The notes under the pieces were generated by a model. The model did no database searches and was not told where the DNA came from. It worked only from the letters and a program-made list of their open reading frames with translations. Source: Klebsiella sp. RIT-PI-d (GTDB taxonomy: Bacteria > Pseudomonadota > Gammaproteobacteria > Enterobacterales > Enterobacteriaceae). Taken from it: a stretch of 64,000 nucleotides of DNA. The stretch spans positions 2,170,001-2,234,000 of the forward strand of contig NZ_LGIT01000009.1 of NCBI RefSeq assembly GCF_001187865.1, written 5' to 3'. The position numbers were made by a program, and so were the translations under genes. The number at the start of each line of letters is the position of its first letter. Position 1 is the first letter of the stretch. Shown one piece after another: positions 1-9,392 of this stretch.

Positions 1-466
1 TTACAAAATCAGCCGGGATAGCAGTGACTTTATCGCCGTGGCTCATCCAGACGTCCAGCAGCGGTTTGCCATCGGCGGTAAGGGAATCTTCAATACCGCG
101 GATCAGCGCGCTATCGGTTTTAATCTCAACCTGCGCATAGCCAAATTCGCGCTGGTTCGAGCCTTCAACATGCCCGCCCAGCTGCATTGCCATGGTCTGC
201 ATACCATAACAAACGCCAAATACCGGCACGCCCGCTTCAAAAACGTACTGCGGCGCACGCGGGCTGTTCTCTTCCGTCGTACTTTCCGGGCCGCCGGAAA
301 GGATTATGCCACTCGGATTAAAATCGCGAATTTGCGCTTCTGTGACATCCCACGCCCACAGCTCACAATAAACGCCAAGTTCACGTACGCGACGCGCGAC
401 CAATTGAGTGTACTGAGAACCGAAATCAAGAATAAGGATACGATGTTTATGAATATTTTCCGTCAT
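1..466 (-). CDS. guaA: GMP synthase (glutamine-hydrolysing), N-terminal part only
   Basis: GuaA converts XMP to GMP using glutamine-derived ammonia. Only the first 155 codons lie in the window; the gene runs off the left edge. The visible part starts [20 protein letters not shown] and is the class I glutamine amidotransferase domain, with the nucleophile Cys86 in GVCYGMQ. The PP-loop synthase and dimerisation domains are outside the window. It lies 65 bp downstream of guaB on the same strand, the usual guaBA operon order, with a hairpin in between. Identification is secure; the rest of the gene cannot be judged. Confidence 0.97.
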   Translation of the reverse strand, partial: MTENIHKHRILILDFGSQYTQLVARRVRELGVYCELWAWDVTEAQIRDFNPSGIILSGGPESTTEENSPRAPQYVFEAGVPVFGVCYGMQTMAMQLGGHVEGSNQREFGYAQVEIKTDSALIRGIEDSLTADGKPLLDVWMSHGDKVTAIPADFV

Positions 467-490
467 TGACGCTAATTCCAGGGCAAATGA

Positions 491-522
491 AACAAAAACA
501 AAACGCCCGGTAGAACCGGGCG
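491..522 (-). terminator. Stem-loop with U-rich tail between guaB and guaA
   Basis: The arms CGCCCGG (504-510) and CCGGGCG (516-522) enclose a 5-nt loop. In the direction of transcription the stem is followed by a U-rich stretch (TTTTGTTTTTG). It looks like an intrinsic terminator, yet it lies inside the guaBA operon, so it probably works as a partial terminator that lowers guaA relative to guaB or as an RNA-stabilising hairpin. The structure is seen; its strength is inferred. Confidence 0.6.
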
Positions 523-531
523 CGGAAAGAA

Positions 532-1998
532 TCAGGACCCCATACGATAGTTCGGGGATTCCTTGGTAATGGTCACATCGTGAACGTGACTTTCCTGGAT
601 ACCTGCGCCGCTGATACGCACAAATTCTGCTTTAGTACGCAGTGCATCGATGGTACCACAGCCGGTGAGGCCCATACATGAACGCAGTCCACCCATCTGC
701 TGATGGATAATCTCTTTCAGATAGCCTTTATAGGCCACCCGACCTTCAATACCTTCCGGTACCAGTTTGTCGGCCGCGTTATCCGTCTGGAAGTAACGAT
801 CGGAAGACCCTTTGGACATCGCACCTAAAGACCCCATTCCGCGATAGGATTTATAAGAACGGCCCTGATACAGTTCGATTTCACCCGGGGACTCTTCAGT
901 CCCGGCCAGCATTGAACCGACCATAACCGCGCTTGCACCTGCGGCAATAGCTTTAGCAATGTCGCCGGAAAAGCGGATCCCGCCGTCTGCAATAACCGGA
1001 ATACCGGTGCCTTCCAGCGCTTCGACGGCATCAGAAACGGCGGTGATCTGCGGAACGCCCACGCCGGTGACGATACGTGTGGTACAGATAGAGCCAGGGC
1101 CAATACCGACTTTAACCGCGCTCACGCCTGCATCAGCCAGCGCACGAGCGCCTGCACCAGTGGCTACGTTACCGCCAATAATTTGCAACTCCGGGTATTT
1201 TTCACGGGTTTCACGAATACGCTGTAGAACGCCTTCAGAGTGACCATGTGAGGAGTCGATCAGCAGCACATCAACTCCTGCGGCGACCAGCGCATCTACA
1301 CGTTCTTCATTGCCTGCGCCAGCCCCTACCGCTGCGCCAACGCGTAAACGCCCCTGTTCATCCTTACAGGCGTTCGGCTTACGTTCTGCTTTCTGGAAAT
1401 CTTTTACGGTGATCATACCGATAAGGTGGAAGCTATCGTCAACAACCAGCGCTTTTTCAACACGTTTTTCGTGCATCTTAGCCAGCACAACGTCGCCCGC
1501 TTCACCTTCGCGTACAGTGACCAGTCGCTCTTTTGGCGTCATGTAGACGCTGACCGGCTGGCTCAAATCGGTAACAAAACGGACATCACGACCGGTAATG
1601 ATCCCCACCAGTTCGTTATCATGGGTCACTACCGGATACCCGGCGAAACCGTTAAGTTCAGTCAACTCTTTAACTTCACGTAATGTTGTAGTGGGCAGAA
1701 CCGTCTGCGGATCGGTAACGACCCCGGACTCATGCTTCTTCACACGACGGACTTCTTCAGCCTGGCGTTCGATAGACATGTTTTTATGGATAAAACCGAT
1801 ACCACCTTCTTGCGCCAGGGCAATGGCAAGACGCGCTTCTGTCACCGTATCCATGGCTGCGGAGAGCATAGGAATATTCAGGCGAATGGTTTTAGTCAAC
1901 TGCGTGCTGAGGTCAGCGGTATTCGGCAGAACGGTGGAATGTGCAGGAACAAGGAGGACGTCGTCAAACGTCAGGGCTTCTTTGGCAATACGTAGCAT
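532..1998 (-). CDS. guaB: Inosine-5'-monophosphate dehydrogenase
   Basis: GuaB oxidises IMP to XMP with NAD+, the first committed step of GMP synthesis. The 488-residue protein begins [21 protein letters not shown] chose this start over an ATG two codons upstream because it gives the family's usual N-terminus and length. A (beta/alpha)8 barrel is interrupted by a CBS-domain pair at about residues 93-200. The catalytic cysteine lies in GSICTTR near residue 305, and the active-site flap around GLRSCMG is present. It is the first gene of the guaBA operon and divergent from xseA. Control by PurR is suggested by a site upstream. Confidence 0.98.
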   Translation of the reverse strand: MLRIAKEALTFDDVLLVPAHSTVLPNTADLSTQLTKTIRLNIPMLSAAMDTVTEARLAIALAQEGGIGFIHKNMSIERQAEEVRRVKKHESGVVTDPQTVLPTTTLREVKELTELNGFAGYPVVTHDNELVGIITGRDVRFVTDLSQPVSVYMTPKERLVTVREGEAGDVVLAKMHEKRVEKALVVDDSFHLIGMITVKDFQKAERKPNACKDEQGRLRVGAAVGAGAGNEERVDALVAAGVDVLLIDSSHGHSEGVLQRIRETREKYPELQIIGGNVATGAGARALADAGVSAVKVGIGPGSICTTRIVTGVGVPQITAVSDAVEALEGTGIPVIADGGIRFSGDIAKAIAAGASAVMVGSMLAGTEESPGEIELYQGRSYKSYRGMGSLGAMSKGSSDRYFQTDNAADKLVPEGIEGRVAYKGYLKEIIHQQMGGLRSCMGLTGCGTIDALRTKAEFVRISGAGIQESHVHDVTITKESPNYRMGS

Positions 1999-2040
1999 GG
2001 GCAATATCTCTAACCAGGATGATTTTAATATTGCCGTGGC

Positions 2041-2069
2041 ATTATACAGAGCGTAACCGATTGCTTCTA
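2041..2069 (-). promoter_or_regulatory. guaBA promoter with PurR-type operator
   Basis: On the minus strand a perfect -10 hexamer TATAAT (2046-2041) lies 43 bp upstream of the guaB ATG. The hexamer at the -35 position is poor (TAGAAG), and an A-rich tract that could act as an UP element lies just upstream, as at the E. coli guaB promoter. A purine-repressor-like dyad, AGCAATCGGTTACGCT on the minus strand (2065-2050), covers the spacer. Assignment rests on position and resemblance to the known E. coli site. Confidence 0.7.
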
Positions 2070-2158
2070 CATTTTTTTGCGAAAAAAACTTGCGCTCATC
2101 ACCATGCAGGTTACTATCGATTGAATAACCTGCTGATTTAAAATTTGATCCCGCTCAC

Positions 2159-3532
2159 ATGTCGCTATCTCAATCGCCTGCCATTTATACCGTTAGCCGC
2201 CTTAATCAGACCGCGCGTTTGCTGCTTGAGCGCGAAATGGGACAGGTGTGGATCAGCGGTGAAATCTCCAACTTTACCCAGCCTGCATCCGGGCACTGGT
2301 ACTTTACGCTTAAGGATGACACCGCTCAGGTGCGTTGTGCTATGTTCCGCAACAGTAATCGTCGGGTCACATTTCGTCCGCAGCACGGCCAGCAGGTCCT
2401 GGTGCGCGCAACGATCACGCTTTATGAACCCCGCGGTGATTACCAGATTATTGTTGAGAGTATGCAGCCCGCAGGTGAAGGTTTGCTCCAGCAGAAGTAT
2501 GAGCAATTGAAAATCAAATTGCAGGCTGAAGGGTTGTTTGACCCACAGTTTAAACAGCCTCTTCCCGCTGCGGCGCAATGTATTGGCATTGTCACCTCGA
2601 AAACCGGCGCGGCACTGCACGATATTCTGCACGTGTTGAAACGTCGTGATCCTTCGCTGCCGGTCATTATTTATCCGACGACGGTACAAGGTGATGATGC
2701 GCCCGCGCAAATCGTGCGCGCTATTGCATTAGCAAACCTGCGTCATGAATGTGACGTATTGATTGTCGGGCGCGGTGGCGGCTCTCTGGAAGATTTATGG
2801 AGCTTTAATGACGAACGCGTGGCGCGGGCTATTTTCGCCAGTGCCATTCCGGTGGTTAGCGCCGTGGGTCATGAAACCGATGTGACGATTGCCGATTTTG
2901 TTGCCGACCAACGAGCGCCAACGCCGTCTGCTGCCGCTGAGATCGTGAGCCGTAACCAGCAGGAGTTGTTACGGCAAATGCAGGCCGCGCAGCAGCGGCT
3001 GGAAATGGCCATGGATTACTATCTGGCAAGTGGTCAGCGTCGTTTTACTCAGGTCTTTCATCGTTTACAGCAGCAGCATCCCCAGTTACGGCTGGCCCGT
3101 CAGCAGACGGCGCTTGAGCGGTTACATCAGCGGCTTAATCTGGCTATTGATAATCAGATTAAGCGAACAACACAGCAGCAGCTACGGCTTGAGCAGCGTC
3201 TTTATCAATACAATCCTCAGTCGCGCATACATCGGGCGCAATCACGGATCCAGCATCTGGAGTACCAGTTGACCGCAAACATCCGCGCGCATCTGAGTGC
3301 GGCGCGGGAGCGGTTTGGTACGAGTGCTGCTCATCTGGAGGCCGTCAGCCCGCTGTCGACACTGGCACGCGGTTACAGCGTGGCCACTATCGACGAGGGT
3401 AAAGTGTTGAAGAAAGTGAAGCAGGTCCATATGGGCGATATCATTAAGACCCGCCTCGAGGACGGCTGGATCGAAAGCGAGGTCACCACGGTGACCCCGC
3501 AAAAAAATACGCGCTCGCGTAAAGCGCGTTAG
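2159..3532 (+). CDS. xseA: Exodeoxyribonuclease VII large subunit
   Basis: XseA is the catalytic large subunit of ExoVII, which with XseB degrades single-stranded DNA from either end into oligonucleotides. The 457-residue protein has an N-terminal OB-fold (about residues 15-105: [21 protein letters not shown]), the central catalytic domain with [11 protein letters not shown] and [11 protein letters not shown], and a long C-terminal coiled-coil region rich in Gln and Arg. Length matches the E. coli protein (456). It is divergent from guaB. The adhesin genes that replace the usual yfgJ neighbour start about 125 bp downstream on the opposite strand. Confidence 0.98.
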   Translation: MSLSQSPAIYTVSRLNQTARLLLEREMGQVWISGEISNFTQPASGHWYFTLKDDTAQVRCAMFRNSNRRVTFRPQHGQQVLVRATITLYEPRGDYQIIVESMQPAGEGLLQQKYEQLKIKLQAEGLFDPQFKQPLPAAAQCIGIVTSKTGAALHDILHVLKRRDPSLPVIIYPTTVQGDDAPAQIVRAIALANLRHECDVLIVGRGGGSLEDLWSFNDERVARAIFASAIPVVSAVGHETDVTIADFVADQRAPTPSAAAEIVSRNQQELLRQMQAAQQRLEMAMDYYLASGQRRFTQVFHRLQQQHPQLRLARQQTALERLHQRLNLAIDNQIKRTTQQQLRLEQRLYQYNPQSRIHRAQSRIQHLEYQLTANIRAHLSAARERFGTSAAHLEAVSPLSTLARGYSVATIDEGKVLKKVKQVHMGDIIKTRLEDGWIESEVTTVTPQKNTRSRKAR

Positions 3533-3658
3533 TCTTCATTACCTGTTATCCACTTTTTCCTGTTGATTATAAGCCACAGCGGTGGCGTTATCCCACCCGC
3601 CGTGCCACCGGAAATACGTAGACAAGTTGTTCTGCGCAAATGACGTTAACGCTTCGGT

Positions 3659-6600
3659 TTAATTATTAGCAGTTAACGGCGCATGAGGCTCTTTCAGACA
3701 AACTTGTGCATTTAATGCTCCTGACGAGGCTGTAGAACTGCTGCCACCCGTCCTCAGATCAATGAACTGATAGTTGCCACTGCTGGCCGTCCTGTCTACT
3801 GTCCACCAGCCTTGATCCGAACCGACCGGCCAGCCATAGTTGGTTTCCAGACCACCAGGCGTACCGAAGTTATCAACGTATAATGTTTGCAGGTTTTTCA
3901 ACAGCGGCTGATAAGCCGGATCGCAGCCGGTCATGCCTGCTTTTTGCGTATTCAACGCGGTCACTAGCGGCCAGTATTCACTATTATAAATAAAGCTGGA
4001 AACCGATACCGGCATTTCTGCTGTGAGCAGCGGGCGGCGGAAGGTGATGCCCGCACTGTTGATTGCCGTTTCCGGCATGTGCCCCCACATCCTGGCTTTG
4101 TCGCTATCAGGACTGGTTATCACCGTGAAGATCATATCTTTACTGTCAGTGAGCCTGGTATTATCCACCACTGTCGCGGTCATTGTGGTTTTCAGACCTG
4201 CACTCTGATCTTGTTTAATCGCAAATGATACCTGCCCCTGAGCATCCGTATGTAAATACACATACTTCACCGAAGTATCCATTGAGAATGTGGTGAGCGC
4301 ATCTGAAGAATGTATGTCATTAAGCGTAATATCGTCGGTTACATCGGAAACCGAGGTCGCATAGATATCACCCGCACGCGTTGTTGAAGAACTGCGCGTA
4401 ATCTTTAACAGTGCGTTACTGACCGGCTGACCAGCAGCATCCTTCAGCGTCACGATCGCGGCTATCTGCTCACCCTTTTTCGCCTTTGCAATACCGTTGG
4501 TATCTTCTGACCCGGTGAGCGTCATCGTCACACTTGTTGGCGTTCTCCTCGGCGTAGCCAGGCACGTCTGCATATTCACCGCATAGGAATTATTAGTCGC
4601 TATAATGTTTCCCCCGCTGAGCAGATTCACCATCGCATACAGCGTTGATTTACCATCGTCCGAAAGAATGTAATCACCAGCCCACCATTTCTGACTGCTG
4701 CTCGCGCTGCTGCTAACTGGCCATCCATTAGTGCTGCGCATCATGCCGTCAGGGTATGTCTGGTATAATGTTTGTAGATTTGCCGCCGTCGGCAGATTGG
4801 CCTGGCCGCATCCCTCGTTGGTCCCAGCCCAGGCAGAATTTAATGTTATCAATCCCCATGTTTCTCCGATGTCGTAACTGCCGTTGGGAATTTTTACCAC
4901 GTTGCTCGGTATGACCTTAAACTCGCTCGACAGCATGGGACGCCTGTAGACCGTACCCTCGCTGTCTTTGACCGTTTCAGGCATATGTCCCCAGTAGTTG
5001 GCTTTTTCAGTATCCGGGCTGGTTAAAACGGTAAAAACGGCCGGCAGGGTCTGGGTAGTATTGCCAACGTTTTCTATTGAGGCTTGTAACGGCGTTTTAA
5101 AACCCGCCCCTCCATCCTGATTGATATCCAGCTTCAGCGTGCCATCCTCGCCGGTTGCCGCGTAATAGCTTACGCCGCTGCTTAAGCTCTGCCTGTGATT
5201 GAGCAAAATATCTGCAGCCGGCGTTTTGTTAGCATCGCTATAAGCTCGCCCTACGCTGTCGCCGCGTAAAAAAATTACCGGCACGTTGCCGACAGGTTTC
5301 CCCTGCGCATCCAGCGTCGTGACGACGACAGGAAGGGTCTCTCCTGTTTTAGTTTTTGCAGCGCCGCTCGCGTTATCGTATGCAGATGAGGTCAATGTCA
5401 GCCGTGTGGCCACGGGTTGAGCGTCGCGCAGACAGGCGAAATAAAGCTTTTCACTCCATAGCTGCGAGGTAATAGCGTTATTATTCAAATCCAGCGACTT
5501 AACGTAGCGCGTTTCTGCTGAACGACTAAGATCCGCCGTGCTGTTCTGGTAGTTTTTACCCTCAACGGCCCACCCTTGCCGGGTATTTATTGCGCCCTGC
5601 GGCCATGCTGCATACAGCGCCTGCAAATTCGCAAGAGAAGGAACTTTATCCCTGCCGCATATGCCAGAAATCCCGTGAAAATCGGCGGTGCTCCAGGTTT
5701 CATTATCTTCAGTATTGCTTCCGGCGAGAGCATCGTTGGGCAGTTCGGCTGACAGCAGCGGACGCCTGAATACGGTGCCATCCGTGGCGGTTACCGTTTC
5801 CGGCATGTGCCCCCACATCAGGGCTTTATCGCTATCAGGGCTGGTTATCACTGTAAAGATGGTTTCAATGCTGGCGCTAACGCTATCGTTACCGTACAGC
5901 GCTACGGTAATGGCTACTTTCGTGCCATGCGTATTCGGACGAGTAATGCTGATAATTTTGCTGCCGTCCGGGCCTGTCAGACCACCAATTTTGGTTATGG
6001 TGTCATTAAGTGACTCACCGTCGATTATCACAGGCGATACAATATTGTCGCCGCTACCAGCAATGTGTTTTATCCCCTGGCGCGTATAGCCATCACCACG
6101 ACTAAGAGTGAACGCAGCGTCCGGTACTGGATTGCCCTGCGTGTTAGTCACGGTGACTTTCAGGCGTAACGTCTCACCTTTTTTTAACTTCGCCGCGTTC
6201 AGGCTTTCATTCCATTGACCGCTATCAACAGGCACAATAGTAATCTTCGATGCAATCGGGTTATCGCTGGTAAGACAGCTGGTATACAGAATGCCGTCCC
6301 CTTTTACGCCCGTCGTTCCGTTATCCAGCGCCATATTTTTCCAGGTCGTGCTACTGGCTGCGGTGGCTGACCAGTAAGATTCAGCGACAGGCCATCCCAG
6401 AATGCTATGCATTTTTCCTGCGCTATTGGTAGCGTAGAGTTGTTCCAGCTGGTCGATACGGGGCAAACGGTTTACGGTACATCCCCCTGACTGCAGATCA
6501 TCTTTTGCACTCGCGTGTGTCACCAGTGCCCATGTCTCATTGTCTTCAAGTCTTGTGTTGGCTGAGCTAACTTCTCCAGCCAGTTTTGGCCGTTCAAATG

Positions 6601-9283
6601 TCAGATCACCGACGGTAATATTGTCAGCCATGTGACCCCACATGTTCGCCTTTGGCGTATCCGGGCTGCCGGGTACCGTAAACTTTACGCTGCGTGAAAT
6701 GGGGGTGGTGATCAGTGAATTGACCGGAATGATAGTTAACGTTGTCAGTAATCCCACTCCCTGTGGCTGAGAAATAACCAACGATGCATTACCCTGTTCA
6801 TCGGTCATTCCCTCATAGGTCATTGATGCCTGTGAAGGGCCAAAAGCGACTCCGTCTATCAACAATGCTCCGTCTGTGGGGTCGGTAAATCCCGTGACCA
6901 GCCCTTTACGATTCTTACCGTGTGTCATTGTTACCGTAAAGACGGCATCAGGGACAACTAAACCATTCAGCGCATTAACAGAATGCACCGTCATGATAAT
7001 GTCCTCCCCTACTTTTGCTGACGCCTGATGCGAGCTGTCATCATTGTTGAATTTCACATCAAGCTGAGTGACCAGTTCATTTCCTGAGCAGGTAAGATAA
7101 TTGGCCTGGCTGCCGGTAAATTTTTCATCGGCACCGTTTGCCAGGTTAACCGCAATCGTCTGTGAGCCGTCGGTATCAGCAGAAATATAGCTATGTCCAG
7201 CTGTTGGCCAGCCAAAACGGGTGAACATCGCGTTTGCGGAATGCGCGTTATATAGCGCATCCAGAGTAGCTTGCCCCGGCACTTGTCCCTTGCCGCACTG
7301 GCTGGTCGCTGCCGTCACCGAATTGAACGTGGCCCATTCTTCATGGTTCTCTACTGTGACGCCGGTACTGGATTTTGCTTCGCCGGCAAGCAGAGGACGC
7401 TTATAAATATTGCCCGCATCTACTACGCCCTGCATGTGACCCCACATGCGGGCCTGCGCAACATTGGGGCTGGTTAGTACGGTAAAAATAACATTGGCAG
7501 TCGCTTCTGTACCGTCAGCTAATACCACACGCAGTGGAGTTAATACTCCTGCACCACGATCCTGGGTTAAATTGATGGATAAATTACCATTCGCATCGGT
7601 TATGCCATGATAGCGATTCGGCGTTCCGGCACTTTCGAGCCCAACTGATACTGGATTCTCTTCCCATCCGAAAGCGACGCCTTCAGCACGGGCTTGCGTA
7701 TTAGTTTGTCCTTTACGGTTTTGCTCATCGCCGACGTACAGATCGAAATAACGATAGGGTAATCCTTTTCCGGTGGCTTTATCGGTGATTGATACCTTCA
7801 TGCTAATGGATTGCCCTACCTGCACTTTCGCCGCATTTGAGCCGCTGTCCATGTTATCCAGTGATAGGGTCAGAACCGGTGTTAACGCTGGTGATGCTTT
7901 ATCAACGCAGCTGACCTCAGAGAATATGTCATCCGGTTCCTGATTGACGCTGTTGTAATTGAGCATGTTTACGGCGAGATGATGAGACGCCAGCGAACCC
8001 GGTGAAGATGACCAATATTGATTGTTACCTGCTACTGGCCATCCAATAGTGGTCATCAGATCGCCACGCGCCAGTTTCAGTCCTGTAAGCTGCCGCGCGT
8101 CAGGCAGCACATCACAATATTCATCAGCGTCATGCCAGTTAAACAGCGCCCAGGTTTCATTATTCGCACTGACATTCTGGGTTGCGGCTTTGCTTTCCGC
8201 TGCCAGCGCAGGACGGGTAAACGTATACGATACCCCGTCAATTTTTATGGTGCTGTTATCGGACATATGCCCCCACATATTTGCAGCCGCGTTATCCGGG
8301 CTGGTCATCGTGGTGAATATCACGGCGATAGTTGCGCTTAAGGTATCGTTGCCCGACGGCTTAACCACCAGCGGTGTTTTGACTCCAGGACCATTGTTTT
8401 GGCTGACGATCACGGTTGCATTACCGTTAATATCCGTAACGCCGTGGTATTCGGTTGATGTGGTGGTAAGGACAGTATTATCAACGTATACCGGCGCGGT
8501 ATTATTCACACTTCCCTGCCGGTTTAACGCATCGCCTCGCATAATCGTAAAGGCAGTATTGCCTACCGCTTCGCCCTGGCAATCACGAGTGGTGATGGTG
8601 AGTGTAATGTTTTCACCGGCTTTCACTTTCGCAGCATTGAGTGTGGTATCGAAATGATCGGCCGAGACGGCGATCGGTTCGGAAACCGCTGCGGTAATAT
8701 CAATTGCGATCTTCTGGTTTAATAGCGGGATGGCAGTGCTGTAAGGCGTCCCGGTTAAGGTTTGAAGATACAGCGTCGGCTGGACGTCAGAGGGCCTGTC
8801 TACCTGCGGCCAGATAATGAGATGGCGACCCGCCATATTCTGGGCGCAAAAACTTTTATTCGCCTCAGGCTGAGGGTTAAGCGGCGTGTCGGGCGTGGCT
8901 GCATCAGCCCATACTAAGTGAACAGGAGGAGGCTGGTTCTCCCAACGCAGGGGAGCAACGGCAAAGAGATCGCCTTCCGTATCAGCAGGATTAATGACCT
9001 GCAATGCGCTGGATTTATCGTCAACGCTAAAGTCATGCGGCATGGCAGTGAAAGCAACCTCATGCGCCTGCGCAGGGCTCAGTACAATACTCCCCTGATA
9101 AACCGGAATAGCTGCGCCATCTGCCTGTGGAACAGTTCCATTGATAGCCTCTGTTGACGTATTTAGCTCCTGCCATATACCGTCGTTAAGTGCAGCCGAT
9201 ACGGGCGCAAGATATGCTCCCCCGATAAGCAGTATCGCGACTAAAAATCGGCGTACCCTTTTGAATTGCAGACTGCCACGCAT
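3659..9283 (-). CDS. ratA: RatA-like giant exported protein with six tandem Ig-like/lectin-like units
   Basis: A 1,874-residue protein resembling RatA of the Salmonella CS54 island. The ATG at 9283 is preferred over a GTG four codons upstream because AGGTGG lies at a suitable distance. A signal peptide (about residues 1-31) precedes an N-terminal region. Six units of about 270-300 residues follow, each an Ig-like domain then a module with (M/Y)WGHM, whose positions are near residues 338, 614, 881, 1156, 1431 and 1733. Each module then shows RP-x-L, a Cys, LP-x-x-x-x-L, GWPV or a variant, aromatic-rich sequence and a closing Cys. No beta-barrel, sorting signal or lipobox is visible, so the route to the surface is unclear. 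Last of the sinH-sivI-ratA genes; function inferred as adhesion. Confidence 0.85.
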   Translation of the reverse strand: MRGSLQFKRVRRFLVAILLIGGAYLAPVSAALNDGIWQELNTSTEAINGTVPQADGAAIPVYQGSIVLSPAQAHEVAFTAMPHDFSVDDKSSALQVINPADTEGDLFAVAPLRWENQPPPVHLVWADAATPDTPLNPQPEANKSFCAQNMAGRHLIIWPQVDRPSDVQPTLYLQTLTGTPYSTAIPLLNQKIAIDITAAVSEPIAVSADHFDTTLNAAKVKAGENITLTITTRDCQGEAVGNTAFTIMRGDALNRQGSVNNTAPVYVDNTVLTTTSTEYHGVTDINGNATVIVSQNNGPGVKTPLVVKPSGNDTLSATIAVIFTTMTSPDNAAANMWGHMSDNSTIKIDGVSYTFTRPALAAESKAATQNVSANNETWALFNWHDADEYCDVLPDARQLTGLKLARGDLMTTIGWPVAGNNQYWSSSPGSLASHHLAVNMLNYNSVNQEPDDIFSEVSCVDKASPALTPVLTLSLDNMDSGSNAAKVQVGQSISMKVSITDKATGKGLPYRYFDLYVGDEQNRKGQTNTQARAEGVAFGWEENPVSVGLESAGTPNRYHGITDANGNLSINLTQDRGAGVLTPLRVVLADGTEATANVIFTVLTSPNVAQARMWGHMQGVVDAGNIYKRPLLAGEAKSSTGVTVENHEEWATFNSVTAATSQCGKGQVPGQATLDALYNAHSANAMFTRFGWPTAGHSYISADTDGSQTIAVNLANGADEKFTGSQANYLTCSGNELVTQLDVKFNNDDSSHQASAKVGEDIIMTVHSVNALNGLVVPDAVFTVTMTHGKNRKGLVTGFTDPTDGALLIDGVAFGPSQASMTYEGMTDEQGNASLVISQPQGVGLLTTLTIIPVNSLITTPISRSVKFTVPGSPDTPKANMWGHMADNITVGDLTFERPKLAGEVSSANTRLEDNETWALVTHASAKDDLQSGGCTVNRLPRIDQLEQLYATNSAGKMHSILGWPVAESYWSATAASSTTWKNMALDNGTTGVKGDGILYTSCLTSDNPIASKITIVPVDSGQWNESLNAAKLKKGETLRLKVTVTNTQGNPVPDAAFTLSRGDGYTRQGIKHIAGSGDNIVSPVIIDGESLNDTITKIGGLTGPDGSKIISITRPNTHGTKVAITVALYGNDSVSASIETIFTVITSPDSDKALMWGHMPETVTATDGTVFRRPLLSAELPNDALAGSNTEDNETWSTADFHGISGICGRDKVPSLANLQALYAAWPQGAINTRQGWAVEGKNYQNSTADLSRSAETRYVKSLDLNNNAITSQLWSEKLYFACLRDAQPVATRLTLTSSAYDNASGAAKTKTGETLPVVVTTLDAQGKPVGNVPVIFLRGDSVGRAYSDANKTPAADILLNHRQSLSSGVSYYAATGEDGTLKLDINQDGGAGFKTPLQASIENVGNTTQTLPAVFTVLTSPDTEKANYWGHMPETVKDSEGTVYRRPMLSSEFKVIPSNVVKIPNGSYDIGETWGLITLNSAWAGTNEGCGQANLPTAANLQTLYQTYPDGMMRSTNGWPVSSSASSSQKWWAGDYILSDDGKSTLYAMVNLLSGGNIIATNNSYAVNMQTCLATPRRTPTSVTMTLTGSEDTNGIAKAKKGEQIAAIVTLKDAAGQPVSNALLKITRSSSTTRAGDIYATSVSDVTDDITLNDIHSSDALTTFSMDTSVKYVYLHTDAQGQVSFAIKQDQSAGLKTTMTATVVDNTRLTDSKDMIFTVITSPDSDKARMWGHMPETAINSAGITFRRPLLTAEMPVSVSSFIYNSEYWPLVTALNTQKAGMTGCDPAYQPLLKNLQTLYVDNFGTPGGLETNYGWPVGSDQGWWTVDRTASSGNYQFIDLRTGGSSSTASSGALNAQVCLKEPHAPLTANN
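3850..8290 (-). repeat. Six in-frame protein repeats within ratA (period about 825 bp)
   Basis: The WGHM-encoding segment recurs near 8270, 7440, 6640, 5815, 4990 and 4085. Spacing is about 800-830 bp for the first five and about 905 bp for the last. The copies of SPD-x-x-x-A-x-MWGHM are well conserved, and units 4 and 6 share the nearly identical ITSPDSDKA-MWGHMPET. Divergence between other copies shows old duplications, with units 4 to 6 more alike than units 1 to 3. Confidence 0.85.
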
Positions 9284-9356
9284 TAACCCTACCACCTGTT
9301 TTTACCGTTAACTCAACACGCTTTGTTTAACCCTTAGCTGAACAAAACGCGCGGAA

Positions 9357-9384
9357 ACTACCATTCCCTTACGGGAATGGTAGT
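9357..9384 (-). terminator. Perfect 12-bp stem-loop between sivI and ratA
   Basis: ACTACCATTCCC (9357-9368) pairs perfectly with GGGAATGGTAGT (9373-9384) around a 4-nt loop, 8 bp after the sivI stop codon. In the direction of transcription the tail is TTCCGCGCGTTTTG, not an uninterrupted U-run. It may therefore be a leaky terminator or an mRNA 3'-end stabiliser that lets some transcription into ratA. Confidence 0.6.
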
Positions 9385-9392
9385 GCTGCACA

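Noticed and set aside
3580-3610. Inverted repeat CGGTGGC/GCCACCG after xseA
   Set aside because: The 17-nt loop and absence of a T-run make it a poor terminator; not listed as a feature.
5688-6089. Long open frames opposite ratA (also 8022-8657)
   Set aside because: They mirror the conserved repeats of ratA on the other strand, have no ribosome-binding site and resemble no family.
3850-8290. Regular repeats with a period of about 800 bp, at first glance an array-like structure
   Set aside because: They are in-frame coding repeats of ratA with diverged sequence, not CRISPR or transposon copies.
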